NCBI GenBank assembly: GCA_902797015.1
Contig: CADBRG010000101.1
Coordinates: 1-5,078, forward strand
DNA from: an uncultured Lachnospiraceae bacterium
Lineage (GTDB): Bacteria > Bacillota > Clostridia > Lachnospirales > Lachnospiraceae
Reading direction: 5' to 3'
DNA length: 5,078 nucleotides
The translations under genes and the position numbers were made by a program. Positions 1 to 5,078 of the stretch are shown piece by piece; the stretch's first letter is position 1; each line of letters begins with the position of its first letter. The notes under the pieces were generated by a model that worked only from the letters and a program-made list of their open reading frames with translations, was not told the origin of the DNA and ran no database searches.

Positions 1-1413
1 CAGATGGGCCCGATCGATGAGATCGCAAAGACGATGGTCCGTGTCCGCGGATCTTATGCGCTTGCTGTTATGTTCCGTGATTATCCGGGCGAGATCTACG
101 TGGCAAGAAAAGACAGCCCGATGATCATAGGCGTGACAGAGGAAGAGACCTTTATTGCTTCAGATGTTCCGGCGATTCTGAAGTATACGAGAAACGTTTA
201 TTACATCGGCAATCTGGAAATGGCGAAGCTTTCCGGCGGCCAGGCGACTTTCTACGATCTGAATGGTGATGTTGTCGAAAAAGAGATGACAGAGATCAAG
301 TGGGATGCGCAGGCGGCGGAAAAAGACGGCTTTGAGCATTTCCTGATGAAGGAGATCCACGAGCAGCCAAAAGCTGTGCAGGACACATTAAACTCTGTCT
401 GGAAAGCAGACCGGTTTGATTTTTCTGAGATCGGACTGACAGATGAAGATATGGCAGGGGTTTCCCAGATCTATATTACAGCGTGCGGATCTGCTTATCA
501 TGTGGGTATGGCGGCGCAGTATGCGATCGAAGATATTGCCGGGATTCCGGTCCGCGTAGAGCTGGCTTCTGAGTTTCGTTACCGCAACATGATCTTTGAT
601 CCGAATGCACTGGTGATCCTGATCAGCCAGTCCGGTGAGACAGCAGATACACTGGCTGCACTCAGAGAAGCGAAGGATAAGGGAATCAAGACACTGGCGA
701 TCGTCAATGTGATCGGCAGCAGCATTGCCAGAGAAGCGGATTATGTGTTCTATACCGTTGCAGGGCCTGAGATTTCAGTGGCGACGACCAAGGCATATTC
801 CGCACAGCTTGTCGCATGCTATGTGCTGGCGATGCAGTTTGGACTGGTCAGAGGCAGTCTGACGCAGGAAAAATATGATGAAATGGCACAGGAACTGTTT
901 GCACTGCCGGCGAAGATCGCAAGGATCTTTGAAGACAAAGAGCGGATCCAGTGGTTTGCGGCAAAATTTGCAAATGCATCAGATGCGTTCTTTATCGGAA
1001 GAGGTATCGACTATGCGATCAGCATGGAAGGAAGTCTTAAGATGAAGGAGATTTCCTATATTCACAGTGAGGCGTATGCAGCAGGCGAACTCAAGCACGG
1101 CACGATCAGTCTGATCGAGGACGGTACCTTCGTGATCGGCATCCTGACCCAGTCCGGCTTGTATGAAAAGACGCTTTCCAATATGGTGGAATGCAGTTCC
1201 CGCGGCGCATATCTTCTTGGCGTGACAAGCTATGGCAATTATTCCGTAGAGGACAATGCAGACTTTACCGTATACATTCCGAAGACAGATGAGCATTTTG
1301 CGGCATCGCTTGCCGTTGTACCGCTTCAGCTCCTCGGTTATTATTTAAGCGTGGCCAGAGGTCTGGATGTCGACAAACCGCGTAATCTGGCAAAAAGTGT
1401 TACGGTAGAATAA
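1..1413 (+). CDS. glmS: Glutamine--fructose-6-phosphate aminotransferase (isomerizing), 5'-truncated by window edge
   Basis: Cytosolic enzyme that makes glucosamine-6-phosphate from fructose-6-phosphate and glutamine, the entry step to UDP-GlcNAc and peptidoglycan. The frame is open from base 1, so the ATG at 4 is an internal Met. Against the ~608-residue E. coli enzyme (recalled) the visible Met 1 aligns near residue 140; the N-terminal Cys and most of the glutaminase domain lie upstream. Numbering from that Met: end of the glutaminase domain to ~100; linker GFEHFLMKEIHEQPKAV 109-125; first SIS domain ~150-285 with CGSA 161-164 and phosphate-binding SQSGET 208-213; second SIS domain ~315-450 with MKEISYIHSEAYAAGELKHG 347-366. 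A constant offset of 139 places E349, H365 and K464 on catalytic E488, H504 and K603. The C-terminus PRNLAKSVTVE is intact. A hairpin terminator follows. The control region of this gene is outside the window, so whether it has its own ribozyme cannot be seen. Confidence 0.98.
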   Translation, partial: QMGPIDEIAKTMVRVRGSYALAVMFRDYPGEIYVARKDSPMIIGVTEEETFIASDVPAILKYTRNVYYIGNLEMAKLSGGQATFYDLNGDVVEKEMTEIKWDAQAAEKDGFEHFLMKEIHEQPKAVQDTLNSVWKADRFDFSEIGLTDEDMAGVSQIYITACGSAYHVGMAAQYAIEDIAGIPVRVELASEFRYRNMIFDPNALVILISQSGETADTLAALREAKDKGIKTLAIVNVIGSSIAREADYVFYTVAGPEISVATTKAYSAQLVACYVLAMQFGLVRGSLTQEKYDEMAQELFALPAKIARIFEDKERIQWFAAKFANASDAFFIGRGIDYAISMEGSLKMKEISYIHSEAYAAGELKHGTISLIEDGTFVIGILTQSGLYEKTLSNMVECSSRGAYLLGVTSYGNYSVEDNADFTVYIPKTDEHFAASLAVVPLQLLGYYLSVARGLDVDKPRNLAKSVTVE

Positions 1414-1451
1414 AAGCACTGGATTTGATACAGGCGCGGACTTCCAAATTC

Positions 1452-1480
1452 TTGCAAAAAAGATGTTCGTAGGTTATAAT
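1452..1480 (+). promoter_or_regulatory. Predicted sigma-A promoter for the acyltransferase-nagB-glmM operon
   Basis: TTGCAA (1452-1457, four of six matches to TTGACA) and a perfect TATAAT (1475-1480) are separated by exactly 17 nt. Transcription would be expected to start near 1486-1488, about 70 nt before the ribozyme cleavage site and 258 nt before the first start codon. The last three bases of the -10 box are also the first bases of the 5' arm of the glmS terminator stem, so promoter and terminator are interleaved. This is a prediction from consensus only; the start site is not mapped. Confidence 0.7.
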
Positions 1481-1520
1481 AACTCGAATGTGTAAATTTA
1501 CACATTCGGGTTATTTTTTT
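1478..1520 (+). terminator. Intrinsic terminator of glmS, overlapping the downstream promoter
   Basis: A long inverted repeat runs from 1478 to 1515, centred at 1496/1497, fully paired except for one T-G wobble (1484/1509). It is followed by a T-run ending at 1520, seven consecutive T. The core 1486-1507 is a perfect 22-bp palindrome. Position 65 nt after the glmS stop and the T-rich tail fit Rho-independent termination of glmS transcripts. The stem is AT-rich with a palindromic AAATTT centre, so the real loop is formed by central A/T bases. The same symmetrical DNA could also bind a dimeric regulator. Confidence 0.82.
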
Positions 1521-1557
1521 AAAATAGATTCCATTTTAGGAGGAGAAGGAAGCTATT

Positions 1558-1722
1558 AGCGCCAGGACCCTGACGGGTTGACGAGGTTGGCAGTGATCGA
1601 AAGATTCGGCGGGTGCTGCCACGGCCAAAGACATCTGTGGAAAAGATGCGGTGACGGGTCGTCAGAGAGAAAGGAAAAAGCAGAATCAACACTGTAACAA
1701 AGGTTCTCTTAACGTCAGATGA
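1558..1722 (+). ncRNA. glmS self-cleaving ribozyme / glucosamine-6-phosphate riboswitch (glmS class, as Rfam RF00234)
   Basis: Glucosamine-6-phosphate-dependent ribozyme in the leader of the next operon. Conserved blocks recalled from Bacillus and Thermoanaerobacter examples are present in order: AGCGCCAGGAC (1558-1568), GTTGACGAGG (1577-1586), ATCGA (1596-1600), TTCGGCGGGTG (1605-1615). Expected cleavage is between A1558 and G1559. Pairings I can draw: P1 ACCC 1567-1570 with GGGT 1575-1578, loop TGAC; P2 TGGCAG 1588-1593 with CTGCCA 1616-1621; P2.2-type GCC 1561-1563 with GGC 1608-1610; P3.1-type pseudoknot CATCTG 1632-1637 with CAGATG 1716-1721, which sets the 3' boundary; possible P4 AGAGAA 1666-1671 with TTCTCT 1704-1709. 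ACAAAGG at 1697-1703 also resembles the 3' part of known members. In B. subtilis the cleaved 5'-hydroxyl mRNA is degraded by RNase J1. Here the gene downstream is not glmS. The core is convincing; the P3/P4 layout is tentative. Confidence 0.92.
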
Positions 1723-1744
1723 GATAGCACATAAAGGAGATTAT

Positions 1745-2401
1745 ATGTACACAATAAAAGATTTATATGATCTGGATCATACACTGGCAGGTGAGTATCT
1801 GTCACAGTTCACCTATCCCTGGGAGGCATTAAAAGGAATCAAGGACATGATCCTTGCCCTCGGCCCGACACTCGGGGATGATTATGAAGAAGTACAGGAG
1901 CATGTCTGGGTACATAAGACAGCAACCGTATTTCCGTCCGCATATCTTGGTGCACCGTGCATCATCGGACCGGAGACAGAGGTTCGCCACGGCGCGTTCA
2001 TCCGCAGCTCAGCACTGGTTGGCGCGAACTGCGTTGTAGGTAACTCCGTAGAGTTAAAAAATGTCATCTTGTTCGATCATGTTCAGACACCGCATTATAA
2101 TTATGTCGGTGATTCCATTCTGGGATATTACTCTCATATGGGAGCAGGTTCCATCACATCAAATGTGAAGGCAGACAAGCAGCTTGTTGTTGTTCATAAC
2201 GGTACAGAAAAGATTGAGACCGGCATCAAGAAATTCGGCGCGATGCTCGGTGATCATGTTGAAGTAGGATGTAATGCTGTCTGCAATCCGGGAACCGTGA
2301 TCGGCAGAAATAGTAATGTTTATCCGACCTCCTGCGTCAGAGGCGTTGTACCGGAAAACAGCATTTATAAAAACAGCGGTGAGATCGTAGAGAAACAGTA
2401 A
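1745..2401 (+). CDS. Left-handed beta-helix (hexapeptide repeat) acyltransferase, GlmU C-terminal-domain-like; probable glucosamine-1-phosphate acetyltransferase
   Basis: 218 residues; start ATG preceded by AAAGGAG (1733-1739), 5 nt away. Residues 1-50 are a non-repetitive N-terminal extension; about 55-200 is hexapeptide-repeat beta-helix (for example GAPCIIGPETEVRHGAFI, SILGYYSHMGAGSITSN). There is no nucleotidyltransferase domain. Segment 87-146 aligns without gaps to the acetyltransferase domain of E. coli GlmU (recalled sequence, offset 246): R87, K105, H117, Y120 and N140 fall on R333, K351, catalytic H363, Y366 and N386, with TPHYNYVGD matching AGHLTYLGD. N377 is replaced by H131. Inference: acetyl-CoA-dependent acetylation of GlcN1P to GlcNAc1P, probably as a cytosolic trimer. 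Relatives are often labelled UDP-GlcNAc pyrophosphorylase-like from the fold alone, which the lack of a nucleotidyltransferase domain does not support. First gene after the ribozyme, 39 nt before nagB. Family call sure; substrate likely, not proven. Confidence 0.85.
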   Translation: MYTIKDLYDLDHTLAGEYLSQFTYPWEALKGIKDMILALGPTLGDDYEEVQEHVWVHKTATVFPSAYLGAPCIIGPETEVRHGAFIRSSALVGANCVVGNSVELKNVILFDHVQTPHYNYVGDSILGYYSHMGAGSITSNVKADKQLVVVHNGTEKIETGIKKFGAMLGDHVEVGCNAVCNPGTVIGRNSNVYPTSCVRGVVPENSIYKNSGEIVEKQ

Positions 2402-2440
2402 TTTCTATAAAGTAATAAATGGATTATTAAGGAGAAAAAT

Positions 2441-3232
2441 ATGAGAGTCGTAATTCAGGATAATTATGAAAAAATGTGTAAATGGGCAGCAGATTATATT
2501 GTGGCAAAGATCAATGCACACAAAGAAGACCGTCCGTTCGTACTGGGCCTGCCGACAGGTTCCTCACCGATCGGTGTTTACCAGGAACTGGTCAGAATGA
2601 ATAAGGCCGGCGAAGTATCCTTCGCAAATGTCGTAACATTCAACATGGATGAGTACCTTGGTCTGCCGCATGAGCATGATCAGAGCTACTGGTATTTCAT
2701 GCATGACAATCTGTTTGATCATCTGGTAGATATGAAGCCGGAAAACATCAATATCTTAAACGGTATGACAGATGATCCGGAAGGTGAGTGTGCGGCATAC
2801 GAAGAGAAGATCGCGTCCTATGGCGGCATCGATCTGTTCATGGGCGGCATCGGTGTTGACGGACACCTTGCATTCAATGAGCCGTACACATCATTGGCTT
2901 CGAGAACCGGTGTCAGAGATCTGACAACGGACACTCGTATTGTAAACTCCCGTTTCTTCGGAAATGATCCGGAAAAAGTACCGGCACAGGCGCTTTCTGT
3001 TGGTATCGGAACCGTAACAGATTCCAAAGAAGTACTGGTTCTGATCAGCGGACACAATAAGGCACGCGCGCTGGCAGCAACCGTAGAAGGCGGTGTAAGC
3101 CAGAAGTGGACCTGCAGTGCGCTGCAGATGCACAATGCAGCGATCATCGCATGCGATGAAGAGGCTTGCGGTGAGCTGACAGTAGATACCTACAAATACT
3201 TCCTGGATATTGAGAGGAACGAAAGACTGTAG
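2441..3232 (+). CDS. nagB: Glucosamine-6-phosphate deaminase
   Basis: Reversible cytosolic conversion of glucosamine-6-phosphate to fructose-6-phosphate and ammonia. 263 residues, close to the 266 of E. coli NagB, with similarity throughout. ATG is preceded by AAGGAG (2429-2434), 6 nt away. Visible motifs: phosphate loop LPTGSSP 37-43, VTFNMDEYLGLP 65-76, FMGGIGVDGHLAFNEP 133-148, SLASRT 151-156, NSRFF. D70, D140, H142 and E147 correspond to catalytic D72, D141, H143 and E148 of E. coli. The residues that bind the allosteric activator GlcNAc6P there (S151, R158, K160, T161) are T150, G157, R159 and D160 here, so activation by GlcNAc6P is probably absent or altered. No nagA lies beside it; instead it sits between a GlmU-like acetyltransferase and a GlmM-type mutase, behind a GlcN6P-sensing ribozyme, an unusual setting for a catabolic deaminase. 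Product assignment is firm; the in vivo direction is open. Confidence 0.95.
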   Translation: MRVVIQDNYEKMCKWAADYIVAKINAHKEDRPFVLGLPTGSSPIGVYQELVRMNKAGEVSFANVVTFNMDEYLGLPHEHDQSYWYFMHDNLFDHLVDMKPENINILNGMTDDPEGECAAYEEKIASYGGIDLFMGGIGVDGHLAFNEPYTSLASRTGVRDLTTDTRIVNSRFFGNDPEKVPAQALSVGIGTVTDSKEVLVLISGHNKARALAATVEGGVSQKWTCSALQMHNAAIIACDEEACGELTVDTYKYFLDIERNERL

Positions 3233-3266
3233 GAATGAACTGAAAAACAATTGATTGGAGAAAACA

Positions 3267-4613
3267 ATGGGTAAATATTTTGGTACAGACGGTTTCCGCG
3301 GGGAAGCCAACAAGGGATTGAATTTTGACCATGCGATCAAGATCGGTCGCTATATCGGCTGGTATTATGGCGCAAGACTGGATAAAAAGGCGAAAGTCAT
3401 CATCGGTAAGGACACCAGACGTTCCAGCTACATGTTTGAGTACGCACTCTGCACAGGTCTGATGGCTTCGGGCGCAGATGCTTATATCATGCATGTTACG
3501 ACAACACCGTCCGTTTCCTATATTGCACGGACAGATGATTTCGACTGCGGTATCATGATCTCCGCATCTCACAATCCGTTTTATGACAATGGTATCAAGA
3601 TCGTCAATGAGAACGGTGAGAAGATGGATGAGGAGACGCTGCTGAAGATCGAAGACTATATTGACGGCAAAGTAGAAGTGCCGTTGGCAGAGCGCGAAAA
3701 GATCGGCCGTACCGTAGATTATGTGGCAGGCCGGAACCGTTACATCGGTTATCTGATCTCCCTGTCAAAGTACAGCTTCAAGGACGTCAAGGTCGGACTT
3801 GACTGCGCAAACGGCGCATCATGGTCGATCGCAAAGAGCGTATTTGACGCACTTGGTGCTAAGACATATGTCATGAATGCAGAGCCGGATGGTTATAACA
3901 TCAATACGGATTGCGGCAGTACACATATTGAGCATCTGCAGAAGTTTGTCGTAGACAATGGACTGGATGTCGGATTTGCCTATGACGGTGACGCAGACCG
4001 CTGCCTTTGCGTTGATGAGAAGGGCAATGTCGTTACCGGAGACCATATCCTTTACATCTATGGTCTGTACATGAAAGAGCGCGGAAAGCTCCTGAACAAT
4101 AAGGTTGTTACGACCGTTATGAGCAACTTTGGTCTTTACAAAGCACTGGATGCAGTAGGCATCGAGTATGAGAAGACAAAAGTCGGTGACAAATATGTCT
4201 ATGAGAACATGGTTCAGAACGGCCACAGAATCGGTGGTGAGCAGTCCGGACATATCATCTTTACCAAGTATGCGACCACAGGTGACGGTATCCTGACGAG
4301 TCTGAAGATGATGGAAGCGATGCTTGCGGAAGAGAAGCCGATGAGTGAGCTGGCAGCACCGGTCGTATTCTATCCGCAGGTACTCAAAAACGTCAGAGTC
4401 AAGAGCAAACCGGACGCACAGAACGACCCGGATGTACAGGCAGCTGTTGCTAAGGTTTCCGAGGAGCTCGGCGATACCGGACGTATCCTGGTAAGGGAGA
4501 GCGGAACAGAGCCGGTGATCCGTGTCATGGTGGAAGCAGATACAGAAGAGATTTGTGAGAAATATGTAGATTCTGTTATCGATGTGATCGAGCAGAAAGG
4601 CCATCTGGCATAA
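3267..4613 (+). CDS. glmM: Phosphoglucosamine mutase (alpha-D-phosphohexomutase family)
   Basis: Interconverts glucosamine-6-phosphate and glucosamine-1-phosphate in the cytosol. 448 residues from ATG 3267, the usual GlmM length. This start is chosen because GGAG (3257-3260) lies 6 nt upstream and the protein then begins MGKYFGTDGFRG, the family N-terminus. Four phosphohexomutase signatures are complete: phosphoserine loop ISASHNP 98-104 with S101 (S102 in E. coli), metal loop DGDADR 240-245, sugar loop GEQSGH 324-329, phosphate loop RESGTEPVIR 410-419. GEQSGH favours glucosamine over mannose or glucose mutases, which tend to carry GEMSGH or GEESGH. The N-terminal motif has FRG where most GlmM proteins have VRG, so it may be a clostridial variant or second copy; phosphomannomutase activity cannot be excluded. 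It follows nagB by 34 nt with no terminator, so it should share the ribozyme-controlled transcript, and it ends before a strong hairpin. Confidence 0.92.
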   Translation: MGKYFGTDGFRGEANKGLNFDHAIKIGRYIGWYYGARLDKKAKVIIGKDTRRSSYMFEYALCTGLMASGADAYIMHVTTTPSVSYIARTDDFDCGIMISASHNPFYDNGIKIVNENGEKMDEETLLKIEDYIDGKVEVPLAEREKIGRTVDYVAGRNRYIGYLISLSKYSFKDVKVGLDCANGASWSIAKSVFDALGAKTYVMNAEPDGYNINTDCGSTHIEHLQKFVVDNGLDVGFAYDGDADRCLCVDEKGNVVTGDHILYIYGLYMKERGKLLNNKVVTTVMSNFGLYKALDAVGIEYEKTKVGDKYVYENMVQNGHRIGGEQSGHIIFTKYATTGDGILTSLKMMEAMLAEEKPMSELAAPVVFYPQVLKNVRVKSKPDAQNDPDVQAAVAKVSEELGDTGRILVRESGTEPVIRVMVEADTEEICEKYVDSVIDVIEQKGHLA

Positions 4614-4630
4614 ATAATCACAACCGTAAT

Positions 4631-4662
4631 CAGCAGGGAGCCTTTTGTAAGGCTCCCTGTTG
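4631..4662 (+). terminator. Hairpin after glmM; probable but weak terminator
   Basis: A GC-rich stem built on AGGGAGCC/GGCTCCCT extends to about 14 bp (4631-4644 with 4649-4662, one G-T wobble) with a TTGT loop. It lies 17 nt after the glmM stop. The tail TGTATGTGCG is not a clean U-run, so termination may be partial and the next gene could be reached by read-through; the stem may also simply stabilise the 3' end of the operon mRNA. Confidence 0.65.
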
Positions 4663-4693
4663 TGTATGTGCGAACGATAGAAGGAGGCCGGTC

Positions 4694-5078
4694 ATGTTTG
4701 AAATCGAAGTAAAGGTGCCGTTAAAAGACGCTGAAGAGACCACAAAAAAACTTCAGGGAATCGGGTTCTGCAAAAGTCAGATCATCCGTGAAGAGGATCA
4801 TTATTATGACAATGCTGCTTCACAGATCAAAAACAATGGAGAAGCGCTTCGGGTACGTCATGTGACAGATCTGGAAAGCGGTGTATCGGAATCTGTGATC
4901 ACATTTAAAGGGAAAAAGATGGATACCGTATCGAAAAGCCGGAAGGAGCTTGAGACCGGTGTGTCGGACGGGCTGCTGGCAGAGCAGATTTTTGAATCGA
5001 TCGGGTTTTTAAAGGTTTCGCCATCCGTGATCAAGACCAGACAGGAACTGACATTTGAAGAAATGACAGCCTGTATCG
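4694..5078 (+). CDS. CYTH-domain protein (CyaB / class IV adenylate cyclase-like, triphosphate tunnel metalloenzyme), 3'-truncated by window edge
   Basis: 128 codons are visible before the window ends. ATG 4694 is preceded by a near-perfect AGGAGG (4682-4687), 6 nt away. The protein opens with MFEIEVKV, the CYTH signature ExExK (E3, E5, K7), followed by HYYDN 36-40, ALRVRH 51-56, ITFKGK 69-74 and SRKELET 82-88, the ordered charged strands that line the tunnel and bind triphosphate and metal ions in this superfamily. Members include class IV adenylate cyclases, thiamine triphosphatases and inorganic triphosphatases; sequence alone does not say which, and the C-terminal half is missing. It begins 80 nt after glmM, past the hairpin, with no clear promoter in between. 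A functional link to amino-sugar metabolism is not evident. Confidence 0.87.
   Translation, partial: MFEIEVKVPLKDAEETTKKLQGIGFCKSQIIREEDHYYDNAASQIKNNGEALRVRHVTDLESGVSESVITFKGKKMDTVSKSRKELETGVSDGLLAEQIFESIGFLKVSPSVIKTRQELTFEEMTACI

Noticed and set aside
4..6. ATG at 4 as the start of glmS
   Set aside because: The frame is open from base 1 and the protein would lack the N-terminal catalytic Cys and most of the glutaminase domain; there is no ribosome binding site. It is an internal Met of a truncated gene.
1538..1585. Leader peptide behind the AGGAGGAG sequence at 1538-1545
   Set aside because: No ATG, GTG or TTG at suitable spacing; the only nearby option is a rare ATT codon followed by a stop within nine codons, inside the ribozyme.
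3255..3257. TTG at 3255 as the start of glmM
   Set aside because: This TTG overlaps the ribosome binding site of ATG 3267, and the family N-terminus MGKYFGTDG begins at 3267.
2818..3340. Antisense open frames across nagB and the start of glmM
   Set aside because: Shadow frames of conserved coding sequence; no family resemblance and no start signals.
3819..4604. Long antisense open frame within glmM
   Set aside because: It lies entirely inside a well-supported gene, its translation is rich in Cys, His and Ile with no recognisable motif, and I see no promoter or binding site for it.
4614..4693. Separate promoter for the CYTH gene
   Set aside because: The 80-nt gap is mostly hairpin and I find no convincing -35/-10 pair.

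Overview
The window looks like chromosomal DNA from a Firmicute of the class Clostridia, probably Lachnospiraceae-like. The basis is moderate GC, strong AAGGAG-type ribosome binding sites 5-6 nt before ATG starts, a sigma-A type promoter, a glmS-class ribozyme (a mainly Firmicute RNA), and proteins resembling gut clostridial homologues. The genus call is inference from recalled sequences, not a search. All recognised genes lie on the + strand.

Layout: (1) 1-1413, the 3' three-quarters of glmS, cut by the window edge. (2) 1414-1744, a 331-nt gene-free stretch holding a consensus-like promoter (1452-1480), a long hairpin plus T-run overlapping it (1478-1520), a purine-rich spacer, and a glmS self-cleaving ribozyme (about 1558-1722). 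(3) 1745-4613, three closely spaced genes: a stand-alone left-handed beta-helix acyltransferase resembling the acetyltransferase half of GlmU, nagB, and a glmM-type phosphohexomutase. (4) A strong hairpin with a poor U-tract at 4631-4662. (5) 4694-5078, the start of a CYTH-domain gene that runs off the window.

How the genes fit together: GlmS makes glucosamine-6-phosphate (GlcN6P) from fructose-6-phosphate and glutamine. GlmM converts GlcN6P to GlcN1P. The GlmU-like protein keeps the residues used to acetylate GlcN1P to GlcNAc1P. NagB interconverts GlcN6P with fructose-6-phosphate plus ammonia. The window is therefore an amino-sugar node built around GlcN6P, lacking only a uridylyltransferase to reach UDP-GlcNAc.

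The most notable feature is the position of the GlcN6P-sensing ribozyme. It is separated from glmS by the glmS terminator and sits in the leader of the acyltransferase-nagB-glmM operon, so it would control genes that consume GlcN6P rather than the gene that makes it. In the usual OFF mode this logic is paradoxical for a catabolic NagB, which makes the arrangement worth experimental attention.
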